Part shown: in pieces, positions 1-7,687 of the stretch
Position numbering within the stretch: the first letter of the stretch is position 1
How the letters are laid out: each line of letters opens with the position of its first letter
Source: Alteromonas sp. a30
GTDB taxonomy: Bacteria > Pseudomonadota > Gammaproteobacteria > Enterobacterales > Alteromonadaceae
Assembly: GCF_026788005.1 (NCBI RefSeq)
Contig: NZ_JABEPE010000007.1
Span: 124,001 to 188,000, forward strand
DNA: 64,000 nt
Direction: 5' to 3'
The notes under the pieces: generated by a model
Database searches by the model: none
What the model was told of the DNA's origin: nothing
Seen by the model: the letters and a program-made list of their open reading frames with translations, nothing else
Translations under genes and position numbers: made by a program

Positions 1-673
1 GAGCAGAGAATAGGCGTCTGAATTCTTCTTCATAAACGTCTTGCGTCGTTGAGAACCCCGTTTTATACACGCCATTGTTTACGTTGTGATAAACAAAATC
101 ATTGATGCTATCAATATCCGCGCGCAATGCTTCTGGATAAAAGTCGGTTTGATCGCCTGTCACATCATTAAAGGCGCTGTTAAACATGCGAATGATGTCG
201 GCAGATTCGTTGCTGACAATGGTTTCATTCTTTTTGTCCCAAAGGATGGGAACCGTTACCCGACCGCTGTATTCGGAATGTGCCTTTTGATAAAGCTGAT
301 AGGTGAATTCGAAGCCATACAAGGGCTCTTCTTGTGCGCCCGGAACATGGATACCGTTGAACTTGTCCGCAGGACGCTTAAATTCCCAGCCATTTTCTAG
401 CATATGCGCTTCCACAACGGTGATGGGAATGAAGGATTCTAGCTTTTTCAATTTGCGGAAAATTAATGTTCTATGGGCCCAAGGACACGCTAAAGATACA
501 TATAAATGGTAGCGGTCAGCCTCGGCTTTAAAACCCGATTGCCCTGTAGGACCTGCACTGCCATCCGGCGTTATCCAGTTTCTGAAACGGCTGATATCGC
601 GCTCAAAACGACCACCAGTAGAATCGGTGTCGTACCACTTATCAACCCATTTGCCTTCGACTAATAAACCCAT
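1..673 (-). CDS. yqjG: Glutathionyl-hydroquinone reductase (Xi-class GST, YqjG/ECM4 family), 3' end missing
   Basis: The reading frame opens at an ATG (673-671) and runs off the left edge, giving about 224 residues of a family usually near 320-330. The N-terminal thioredoxin-fold part carries CPWAHR, the catalytic-cysteine motif of Xi-class glutathione transferases, preceded by HLYVSLA. Further on are FNGIHVPGAQ, a VTVPILWDK stretch and NESADIIRMFN, all typical of the family. Such enzymes reduce glutathionyl-hydroquinones with glutathione in the cytoplasm. The upstream spacer (674-997) would hold the promoter. The C-terminal helical domain is only partly visible. Confidence 0.88.
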   Translation of the reverse strand, partial: MGLLVEGKWVDKWYDTDSTGGRFERDISRFRNWITPDGSAGPTGQSGFKAEADRYHLYVSLACPWAHRTLIFRKLKKLESFIPITVVEAHMLENGWEFKRPADKFNGIHVPGAQEEPLYGFEFTYQLYQKAHSEYSGRVTVPILWDKKNETIVSNESADIIRMFNSAFNDVTGDQTDFYPEALRADIDSINDFVYHNVNNGVYKTGFSTTQDVYEEEFRRLFSA

Positions 674-997
674 ATGCTTCGCTCTTTTTTACTCTGAAAT
701 TGAAAGTTAGATTAAGATAAATTTTTACCTATCCTTCACAAAATCGAAATGGAGTATAATACCTTTCGCATAAAAAATTAACCATTTAATTGTTCTTGGA
801 TAGATGTGAACTGACTATAAAGATTTTTAAAATAGTAAAATAGTGGATTAATTTGGCAGTATTGTTCGTTTTAGTAGAATAGTTTGTGCAGCGTAAAGTG
901 TGATGATTACTTGATTTTTATGGTGTTGGTTTAGTTGTGGAGAAAAACAACATATCGAAAAATACGTACGTCTAATTGAATTAACTAATTAGGAGTA
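674..997. other. Intergenic spacer upstream of the GST gene
   Basis: An AT-rich 324-bp stretch between the end of the metal-uptake operon and the start of the GST gene, both on the minus strand. It should contain the GST promoter: read on the minus strand there is a TATACT-like hexamer near 755-760, but I see no convincing -35 partner. I found no ORF, tRNA or strong hairpin here. Confidence 0.5.
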
Positions 998-1702
998 TTA
1001 ATATTCCCATTCAAGTGCAAGCCTTAGGGTGTGATCTTTGTCATTGCCATTTAAGCCAGTGATAAAGCCTAGTTCCCACTTCAATTGCTTTTGTTTTTCA
1101 TAGCGGTATAAGCCTGTGATGGCGGGGCCAATGCCAACAAAGCCTTTGCCCACATATATTTCAATGGCAGGTTGAATGGCCGGTTTCCAACGATAGCGAT
1201 AGTTCACTCTTAGCTCGGTTTCGAATTCATTTTCTATGCTGCTTCCCCATTCATATTCAGCGAAAACGTTTGCCGTTAGGCTAGTACGACCGAATTCTTT
1301 CTCGAAAAGTAATGCAGCGGATGCTTCCCAGTTACTTTCTTCATGCTCTTTCTCAACCTCAAACAGCATGCCCCAATCTGCCCAGTATTTACCTTGTTCT
1401 GTTAGCATCCAACGTGCTTCTACTTCGTAACCTTCCAAATCAAAGTTTTCTTTATCATCGCGCTCACCAATTAAATAAACTTCAATGGATAAATCTTCAC
1501 GCACGGCATAGCCATAACCCAATCGTTGCATGAGTACATTACCTGAATCTAACTGACGCGAAACCAGTCGCCATTCCAACTCTCTTTCGTTTGGCAGCAC
1601 ATACGGGTGATACACTTTATCGACGATGGCATCGTCGGCTAATGCGGGAAAACCTATTGCTAGCATAATTGCAGCAAGGGAGATCAGGCGAAGCAAAATC
1701 AT
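998..1702 (-). CDS. Outer-membrane beta-barrel-like protein, last gene of the FTR1 operon
   Basis: 234 residues. The N-terminus is a classical signal peptide (hydrophobic run LISLAAIMLAIGFPALA, cleavage after ALA). The mature part is rich in alternating polar/aromatic segments (WRLVSRQ, EVEARWML, YWADWGMLFEV, LRVNYRYRW, LRLALEWEY) and ends in a terminal aromatic (Tyr), as outer-membrane barrels do. The start overlaps the stop of the permease gene (ATGA), so it is translationally coupled to it. I do not recognise a named family. From its position it may be an outer-membrane pore or accessory for the metal taken up by the operon; that is inference. Confidence 0.7.
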   Translation of the reverse strand: MILLRLISLAAIMLAIGFPALADDAIVDKVYHPYVLPNERELEWRLVSRQLDSGNVLMQRLGYGYAVREDLSIEVYLIGERDDKENFDLEGYEVEARWMLTEQGKYWADWGMLFEVEKEHEESNWEASAALLFEKEFGRTSLTANVFAEYEWGSSIENEFETELRVNYRYRWKPAIQPAIEIYVGKGFVGIGPAITGLYRYEKQKQLKWELGFITGLNGNDKDHTLRLALEWEY

Positions 1703-2457
1703 AAGGTGCGACTCCTATATTGATACAACATGTGCCACAAGGTTGGAATGGCAATCCAAAGGACAAATAGCCCAAGATAGAAAGCAGAAGGCGCTTCCTT
1801 ATAACCGATGAGAGCAGTGAGTAGGTGTCCAAGCTCTGAACGTTCCGAAACTAGCCACTGGGTGTCCCAAATCGGGGTATTAATGGAAACCCAGCCAACT
1901 TGTTCTAAATACAAGATGATTTGGTTCATCTGCCCAGCAACATGGAAGGTTAAGAGTGCTTTGGCGGCATAAGGCTGTATGTGGGTTAGCCATTGTGCGA
2001 TGTAGTACAGAATGACTGCAACGCAGAGGCTTATACCAATTCCAAGTAACGTGCCTAATATCATGATATTGCCCTCACCTCGAGACCAATAACTGTATAA
2101 ATAGGTATATAGGCTTGAGCCGTTTAGTGCGATGCTAATGCTGATGAGTGAGAGCACTAAAGCAAATTCATACCATTGTGGAGAGGCTTGACGACTCACA
2201 AGGTGTAAACAGGCAATACCGTAGAAGACAAGTAAAATGGCGCTAAAGAGAATTTCATTACCGGTCCCTGCCCACCAATCTGCTGTTGTCACCACAAGTT
2301 GCATCAAAATGATGGAAAACACAGCGCCAAGAATGCTGCTAACAGTTAATAGTAGAGGCTGATTTAACGGCGATTTAGCCGTATTTAACAGTAACGCGAT
2401 TAATACGAAGGTAGGCAAAGCGTCGCGTAGAAGTAGAACAACCGTGTTAATTAACAT
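1699..2457 (-). CDS. FTR1-like iron permease, divergent
   Basis: 252 residues with about seven membrane segments. The start is ATG 2457 (MLINTVVLLLRDALPTF), which matches the family N-terminus; a longer frame upstream lies inside the cupredoxin gene and is not homologous. Canonical FTR1 permeases move Fe(III) using two R-E-x-x-E motifs in membrane helices. Here the first corresponding site reads LRDALP, without the paired glutamates. The only charged cluster before the middle helix is SRGEGN. It therefore belongs to the FTR1 fold but perhaps to a distinct clade. It overlaps the cupredoxin gene by 11 bp and the barrel gene by 4 bp. The inner-membrane location is predicted from hydropathy. Confidence 0.72.
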   Translation of the reverse strand: MLINTVVLLLRDALPTFVLIALLLNTAKSPLNQPLLLTVSSILGAVFSIILMQLVVTTADWWAGTGNEILFSAILLVFYGIACLHLVSRQASPQWYEFALVLSLISISIALNGSSLYTYLYSYWSRGEGNIMILGTLLGIGISLCVAVILYYIAQWLTHIQPYAAKALLTFHVAGQMNQIILYLEQVGWVSINTPIWDTQWLVSERSELGHLLTALIGYKEAPSAFYLGLFVLWIAIPTLWHMLYQYRSRTL

Positions 2458-2836
2458 GGGATTCTCCTTTTTGAACGTCTTCCTTTGGCATTGCTTCCGG
2501 CGCGACAACAATGAGCTTTCCGCGTGCGGTATTTGGGTTATATTCACCGAAATAGTGGTATTCACCGGGTTTTAGTGGGCCAACATAGATTGTGGCGCTA
2601 CGTTTTCCAAAGATAACCTTTTCGCGATTGAGATCGAAACTATCGAATTCCTCGGGCTCGTTGTCTTGATTATCAATAACCAGACGAAATTTCACATTTG
2701 CAGGTACCTGCATTTCTGTGGGGTAAAACAGGTTATTTTTAATGGTTAGCCTGAATTCTGGAATGGCAGCAAAAACAGGCGTGCTCAAGTAGAGCAAAAC
2801 TTGAAGTAAATAGAGGCGTTGCGACTTGCGCGTCAT
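2447..2836 (-). CDS. Periplasmic cupredoxin-like protein partnered with FTR1
   Basis: 129 residues starting at ATG 2836, which overlaps the kinase stop (ATGA). A signal peptide (LYLLQVLLYLSTPVFA) is followed by one cupredoxin-type beta-sandwich. It shows FYPTEMQVPANVKFRLVIDN, the EEFDSFDLNRE segment and the closing loop PGEYHYFGEYNPNTARGK. In copper-binding cupredoxins that last loop holds Cys and His ligands; here the corresponding positions are Gly and Asn, so a type-1 copper site is unlikely. Such proteins sit next to FTR1/EfeU permeases and probably hand over iron in the periplasm. Acidic residues and one His could be ligands, which is inference. Confidence 0.78.
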   Translation of the reverse strand: MTRKSQRLYLLQVLLYLSTPVFAAIPEFRLTIKNNLFYPTEMQVPANVKFRLVIDNQDNEPEEFDSFDLNREKVIFGKRSATIYVGPLKPGEYHYFGEYNPNTARGKLIVVAPEAMPKEDVQKGESHVN

Positions 2837-4161
2837 GCAGCATCCTCCTTGGGTATCGGAAAATCGAGTATGACCTGTAAGCCGCCAAGCGTTTGAGAGC
2901 GGTTTAAGGTGATTGCAGCATGATGTAGATCGGCAATTTGTTTGACGATGGCTAAACCCAAACCACACCCTTCTGTATTTGAGGTGTGTTGATCGCCGCC
3001 GACTCGATAAAATCGTTGAAAGACTTTCTCTCTTTCCGGTTCAGCGATGCCCGGACCGCTATCTTCTACTACTAAACGGACGGTATCCGTTGTTTGCATG
3101 ATACTCAGTCGAATTTCGGCGTTATCGGGAATGTATTTATTGCAGTTGCTGATTAAATTAAAAACCAAAATGCTTAAAGCGGATTCGTCACCGATGACTT
3201 TCCATTCATCTCCATGAACCGACACGTGCTGGTTTTTTTGCGCCAATCGAGGATAGATGTCGCCAACTTGCTGTCGTAAAACGGCGGTCAGATTGACAGG
3301 TTTGAAGCGCAGCTGCAAGGTTTCTGGGTTGGTTCTATTTAGCATGAGAATTTGTTCAATTACGTGGCCCATCCGCTCCACGCCTTGCTCTAGCGCTTGA
3401 GTTTGTTGCAAATTCAAATTGGCTTCTTTCAACGCTTGCTCTAAGTTGTGTAAAGAAATTTTCAATACACTTAGTGGTGTACGTAATTCATGGGCTGCAT
3501 CTGAGGCAAAGCGCCTTTCCCGGTTGAATGCAGCACCTAAACGGTTCAATAGTGAGTTTAACGTTTTAATGACTTGGTTGAGTTCAACGGGAGTGGTGCC
3601 AACATCTACCTGACTAAAGTCATCGGAGGCTTTTTTATCAAGTAAATTCGATAGGTTCTTCAGTGGGCGCAACCCGGCTTTAACTAATAAAAGCACTAGA
3701 ATCGCAATAATTGGAATGCTAATGACCAGTGGTTGCATCGATACAATAATAAGCTGCTCTGCCACTTGAAAGCGATCTGCAATGGATTGTGCCACCAATA
3801 TCCATTGTTGTTTTTCTGGATTATGATGCGCTAAAACGCGCCAACGTTTGCCGCTAAAATTTTGTTCGGTGAAACGGCCTTGGAATGCTGCAATAGCGGT
3901 TTGCGTGGTATTTTCGGTGCGAGAAACGAGTTGCTCATCTTGCCAAACTTGGAACGCAAAATGACTTTGATTGGGCACAGGTACTAAAGCAGAATCATGT
4001 CGCATAACGCTTAATGTTGCCGCGAGTGCTTCTAAATCTTGGTCGAATAAAGTGGTGGCTTGCAGCATGCTTTCCTTGTAACCACGAATAGCCGCTGAAA
4101 ACGTAACCAGAGTAAAAATGGCAATGATGATAACGACCAAAAAGCGGGTAATCGAGGTCAT
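2833..4161 (-). CDS. Sensor histidine kinase, QseC/PmrB type
   Basis: 442 residues. An N-terminal membrane helix (residues about 5-25) is followed by a periplasmic sensor of about 120 residues, then a second membrane helix (LVISIPIIAILVLLLVKAGL) with a HAMP linker. The HisKA box is FASDAAHELRTPLS. The ATPase has N-box ISNCNKY, G1 DSGPGI and G2 GCGLGLAI, so all kinase elements are intact. The gene overlaps both the response regulator upstream (4 bp) and the cupredoxin gene downstream (4 bp). The ligand is not shown; the operon context suggests a metal, possibly iron, sensed in the periplasm. Confidence 0.9.
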   Translation of the reverse strand: MTSITRFLVVIIIAIFTLVTFSAAIRGYKESMLQATTLFDQDLEALAATLSVMRHDSALVPVPNQSHFAFQVWQDEQLVSRTENTTQTAIAAFQGRFTEQNFSGKRWRVLAHHNPEKQQWILVAQSIADRFQVAEQLIIVSMQPLVISIPIIAILVLLLVKAGLRPLKNLSNLLDKKASDDFSQVDVGTTPVELNQVIKTLNSLLNRLGAAFNRERRFASDAAHELRTPLSVLKISLHNLEQALKEANLNLQQTQALEQGVERMGHVIEQILMLNRTNPETLQLRFKPVNLTAVLRQQVGDIYPRLAQKNQHVSVHGDEWKVIGDESALSILVFNLISNCNKYIPDNAEIRLSIMQTTDTVRLVVEDSGPGIAEPEREKVFQRFYRVGGDQHTSNTEGCGLGLAIVKQIADLHHAAITLNRSQTLGGLQVILDFPIPKEDAA

Positions 4162-4817
4162 GACTTTTGGATAGTGTACCCAACGCCGTGAATCGTTTTA
4201 ATAAACCCTTCTGGCAGTTTACGTCTAAGGTGGTGAATGCGCACCTCGATGGCATTACTGGCGATCTCTTCCCCCCACTCATACACTCGTGATTCCAACT
4301 TGTCTTTTGAAACCACGCGACCGGCATTTTCCATCAAGGCACGCAAAACGATGTAATCCTTTTTTGAGAGCTCAACTTGTGTGTTATCAACCGATACACT
4401 GTGGGATGCGATATCTACGGTCACATTGCCTACGGAAATAATAGACTGCTCAGCGGTGCCAAGGCGTCGTTCAATTACGCGTAAGCGAGCAAGTAGCTCT
4501 TTCATGTCAAAGGGCTTAATAATGTAATCATCGGCCCCTGTATCTAATCCTCTTACCTTTTCGTCAATTGAATCACGTGCGGTTAATATAAGAACCGGTA
4601 AATGGCACTTTTTATCCCGAACACTTTTTAAAACCTGCATACCGTCCATATCGGGTAAACCCAAATCCAGAATAACCATATCGCAATCGCCAGCAGCAAT
4701 ACTGGTAATAGCGCTGCTCCCTTTAACCGCATGATTAATAATAAATCCTTCGCGGTTCAAAGATTGCTTTAGTCCTTCTGCAAGTTGCAGATCGTCTTCG
4801 ACGAGGAGAATTCTCAT
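4158..4817 (-). CDS. OmpR-family response regulator, QseB/PmrA type
   Basis: 219 residues: a receiver domain (VEDD acidic pocket, phosphoacceptor Asp in DMVILDLGLPDMDG, Thr in LTARD, Lys in IKPFD) followed by a winged-helix DNA-binding domain (LSKKDYIVLRALMENAGRVVSKD ... EVRIHHLRRKL ... IHGVGYT). It is the first gene of the five-gene minus-strand operon. A CTTAAT-N5-CTTGAA repeat 37-53 bp upstream matches the direct-repeat sites bound by PmrA/QseB-type regulators and suggests autoregulation of the whole operon. Confidence 0.92.
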   Translation of the reverse strand: MRILLVEDDLQLAEGLKQSLNREGFIINHAVKGSSAITSIAAGDCDMVILDLGLPDMDGMQVLKSVRDKKCHLPVLILTARDSIDEKVRGLDTGADDYIIKPFDMKELLARLRVIERRLGTAEQSIISVGNVTVDIASHSVSVDNTQVELSKKDYIVLRALMENAGRVVSKDKLESRVYEWGEEIASNAIEVRIHHLRRKLPEGFIKTIHGVGYTIQKS

Positions 4818-4853
4818 TAGTTAACTCATAAGACTTTGTATATAAATAGATAT

Positions 4854-4870
4854 TTCAAGAATACATTAAG
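4854..4870 (-). promoter_or_regulatory. PmrA/QseB-like direct repeat upstream of the TCS-FTR1 operon
   Basis: Read on the minus strand the sequence is CTTAAT-GTATT-CTTGAA, two hexamers with 5-bp spacing. This is close to the CTTAAT-N5-CTTAAT arrangement known for PmrA/QseB regulators, with two mismatches in the second half. A TATATA sequence lies downstream towards the response-regulator start. The regulator just downstream is of that class, so this is a plausible autoregulatory site. Confidence 0.5.
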
Positions 4871-4945
4871 TTCACGTTACTTGCCGGAAAATGCTGTTTC
4901 GGTTAAGCAAATAATGAGTTTAAATTATTAAGAATTCCTTAAGAT

Positions 4946-6565
4946 TTATTCAGAACGAAGTGCTCTACGTAATATTTTACCTACAGTGGACTTTGGAAGT
5001 TCGTCCAAAATGATGACTTTTTTCGGGACTTTATATGCCGTTAGTTGTTCACGACAAAAAGCGATCATTTCTTCTTGGGAAATGGGTTGAGATACGGTTA
5101 TATAGGCGCATACACGTTCACCTGTTTTATCATCTTGTTCTCCCACGACGGCGGCTTCAAGCACGTGTTGGTGTTGAGTGAGAACGTCCTCTACTTGGTT
5201 CGGGTACACATTAAAACCGGAAACAATGATCATGTCTTTTAATCGATCAACAATTTTTATTGCCCCGCTAGGTAAGCGTTTGCCAATGTCGCCTGTTTTG
5301 AACCAACCATCTGCCGTGAGCACCTTTTCGGTTTCCGTTGGCATTTTCCAATAGCCTCGCATTACCTGTGGTCCTCTGGCAACAAGTTGCCCTTCTTCGC
5401 CATCCGCAACGGCTTCATCATCGTCATTCCAAAACTGGATCTCGGTACCAATAAGGGGAAATCCTACAGAACCAATTTCTTCTTTTCCGGGGAAGTTAAA
5501 CGTTAATACAGGAGAGGTTTCGGATAATCCGTAAGCTTCGGAAATCGTACAACCGGTGACTTTTCGCCATAGCTCGGCGGTAGCGCTGGTTAATGTTGAG
5601 CCTCCCGAAATGGTGAGTTTTAAATGGGAAAAATCTAATTTGGGGAATTCAGGATGTTGGCATAACCCCACAAACAAGGTGTTGATGCCCGCAAAGCCAG
5701 TAAATTTAACGTTACTCATGGCAACAATAAAACTGTCTAGATCACGAGGATTTGGAATCAGTACCGTATGATTGCCCATGCTGGCTTCTGTGATGACATT
5801 CACCATAAAGGCGTAAATATGGTAAAGCGGTAGAGGGCAGATATACGTTTCTCGGCCTTGCTGGCAATGTTCGCCAAAGCGATCAATTAACTGCACCGCA
5901 TTGCTTAACATGTTGCGATGATCAAGCGCGGCACCTTTCGATACGCCTGTTGTTCCACCTGTGTACTGTAATAAGCAAATATCATCCATTCCGGCGTTTC
6001 TGGGGGCAAGCGTTTGACCTTGCCCATCCAGTAATGCCTGAGTAAACGAAATACTGCTGCTAGTTGCATTTATAGGTGCCACTTTTGGAGCCGTTTTTGA
6101 GTCGTCCAATAGTTCCCCGACATGGGTTACAACAACGGTATCAATATCGGTGTCGTCAATAATTTGCGTTAATTTGGAGACATGTTCATCCAAAATAATC
6201 ACTGCTTTAACCCCTGCATTTTTAAACTGATGCTGCATTTCTGAGGGGGTGTAAAGCGGGTTTGTATTGACAATAACCATATCTGCCCGCAGCACAGCAT
6301 AAGCCGCTATGGGATACTGCAATAAGTTGGGAAGTTGTATGGCAACTCTATCGCCAGCTTGTAAACCCGAATGGTGTTGCAGCCAGCAGGCAAGTGAATG
6401 CGACTGTTTATCAATATCGGCATAACTTAAGCTGGTTCCCAAACATGTGTAGGCAGGTAATGTAGCAAACTTCTGAAAGCTGTCTTCAAGTAGGTCAGCA
6501 AGGTTATTCACTCCCTCAGGCGTGACGACTTTGGTATGCGTAATAGCAGTAGAGTTATCCAACAT
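4946..6565 (-). CDS. fadD: Long-chain fatty acid-CoA ligase, FadD-like
   Basis: 539 residues of the AMP-binding (ANL) superfamily. It carries the ATP/AMP signature YTGGTTGVSKG, the acyl-binding region EAYGLSETSP, the A8 hinge region GWFKTGDIG...IVDRLKDMI and the C-terminal catalytic lysine segment PKSTVGKILRR. Length and order match FadD, which activates fatty acids with CoA and ATP at the inner membrane before beta-oxidation. It stands alone, downstream of the LexA-controlled yebG promoter region but on the other strand. A related acyl-CoA ligase of short or aromatic acids cannot be excluded by eye. Confidence 0.85.
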   Translation of the reverse strand: MLDNSTAITHTKVVTPEGVNNLADLLEDSFQKFATLPAYTCLGTSLSYADIDKQSHSLACWLQHHSGLQAGDRVAIQLPNLLQYPIAAYAVLRADMVIVNTNPLYTPSEMQHQFKNAGVKAVIILDEHVSKLTQIIDDTDIDTVVVTHVGELLDDSKTAPKVAPINATSSSISFTQALLDGQGQTLAPRNAGMDDICLLQYTGGTTGVSKGAALDHRNMLSNAVQLIDRFGEHCQQGRETYICPLPLYHIYAFMVNVITEASMGNHTVLIPNPRDLDSFIVAMSNVKFTGFAGINTLFVGLCQHPEFPKLDFSHLKLTISGGSTLTSATAELWRKVTGCTISEAYGLSETSPVLTFNFPGKEEIGSVGFPLIGTEIQFWNDDDEAVADGEEGQLVARGPQVMRGYWKMPTETEKVLTADGWFKTGDIGKRLPSGAIKIVDRLKDMIIVSGFNVYPNQVEDVLTQHQHVLEAAVVGEQDDKTGERVCAYITVSQPISQEEMIAFCREQLTAYKVPKKVIILDELPKSTVGKILRRALRSE

Positions 6566-6733
6566 GTTTGGCGTGTCCTTCAGTGTTTTATGGCTAAGTA
6601 ATCAACAATAATAAGAAGTGTTAAACAAATGTAAATATTTTAATGAGTTACCTGTACCAAGGTTGGGTTTACGCCTACCAACGAAGGCAAATAAAGTGCA
6701 AATGCGATAGGTGGATAATTGATTAAATTTTAA

Positions 6734-6750
6734 CTGTACAAATAAACAGT
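6734..6750 (+). promoter_or_regulatory. LexA (SOS) box upstream of yebG
   Basis: CTGT-N8-ACAG (CTGTACAAATAAACAG) matches the gammaproteobacterial LexA operator. It lies about 80 bp before the ATG of the YebG homologue, a known SOS gene in E. coli. The spacing puts it over the likely promoter. Confidence 0.85.
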
Positions 6751-6826
6751 GTGTGTTATGGTTTCACTATTGCGACTGCTATCTGTAGTCGGTAGGTACA
6801 GCTAAAACGAATCTGGGAGCATAATT

Positions 6827-7123
6827 ATGGCGGTGATTACCAAATATGTGGTTGAACACAAAGGAGTTGAGAAATTGGTAACAACGGATAAAAAAGAAGC
6901 AGATAAGTACGACAAAATGTTGGAAGTGGCCGACAATCTAGCTGAATTTATTGAGGCAAAAGGCATTTCTCTCGAAGAAAAGGTTATGGAACAATTGTCC
7001 GTTATGTTGTCTAAGAATAAGGATAACGTGGCTAAGTTGTATAAAGGGGCAGATGTAGCTTCTGTGCTAAAAGATGACGAAGCTGAAGTGGTTGAGCTAG
7101 AAAAGGTCAAATCCGCTAGGTAG
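6827..7123 (+). CDS. yebG: YebG family DNA-damage-inducible protein
   Basis: 98 residues starting MAVITKYVVEHKG, nearly the same opening as E. coli YebG (MAVEVKYVV). It contains the family core KKEADKYDKMLEVADNLAEFI and an acidic C-terminus. A GGGAG ribosome site lies 8 bases before the ATG. The LexA box at 6734-6750 indicates SOS control. The molecular role of the family is not established; it is a small cytoplasmic protein induced by DNA damage. Confidence 0.92.
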   Translation: MAVITKYVVEHKGVEKLVTTDKKEADKYDKMLEVADNLAEFIEAKGISLEEKVMEQLSVMLSKNKDNVAKLYKGADVASVLKDDEAEVVELEKVKSAR

Positions 7124-7275
7124 CGTTATTTTTATCATTTCATGTTTGCTTTTCTGACCTGAATCAAATTATGAATGGTTGAGGTTGGTTACACTGTTTT
7201 TAAGCTAAGAGTTGGAGGTTACTCATCAACTCAAGCAGACCCCGTTAATAGAAATACAGTGTAAGGAGGCAGGAA

Positions 7276-7530
7276 ATGCCAGTAACTAACCATAGTCTTG
7301 CGAATGAACTTCCAGAATTTAAGACGCAAATTCATAATTTGAAAATGACTGATAACCACTTTAGTCGTCTTCATGATGAATATGGCGAGGTCGATCACGA
7401 AATTCATCGCATTGAAAGTGGCGTAGAGAATACATCCGATGAATACTTAGAAGAGCTCAAGAAAAAGCGTTTATTTTTAAAAGATTCACTTTACGAGATG
7501 TTAAAAAAAGAAGCTGGTGGAGCTGCATAG
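7276..7530 (+). CDS. YdcH-like (DUF465) small coiled-coil protein
   Basis: 84 residues, largely alpha-helical, with the DUF465 pattern: FSRLHDEYGEVDHEIHRIE followed by LKKKRLFLKDSLYEMLKK. A perfect AAGGAGG ribosome site precedes the ATG by 7 bases, predicting strong translation. It ends at a hairpin terminator (7549-7600), so it is probably a monocistronic transcript. No biochemical function is established for the family. Confidence 0.85.
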   Translation: MPVTNHSLANELPEFKTQIHNLKMTDNHFSRLHDEYGEVDHEIHRIESGVENTSDEYLEELKKKRLFLKDSLYEMLKKEAGGAA

Positions 7531-7548
7531 TTTGCTCACTATAGCAAT

Positions 7549-7600
7549 AAGCCGTTTGTACCGACTTAGGTAACACGAACTAACACGAACGGCTTTTTAG
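7549..7600 (+). terminator. Hairpin terminator after the YdcH-like gene
   Basis: AAGCCGTT (7549-7556) pairs with AACGGCTT (7588-7595), followed by a T run. The loop is unusually long (31 bases) and contains two tandem copies of TAACACGAAC (7571-7590). Confidence 0.6.
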
Positions 7601-7687
7601 TTTTAGAGATAAAAACGCTTATACAGGGTGGTAAAGATTGCGTAATTGAGTAGGATAGGTTTATTCCTAATACTGATTTTTAATGCT

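Noticed and set aside
86-512. Plus-strand frames over the left-edge GST gene
   Set aside because: Antisense shadows of the glutathionyl-hydroquinone reductase frame, which has the CPWAHR motif.
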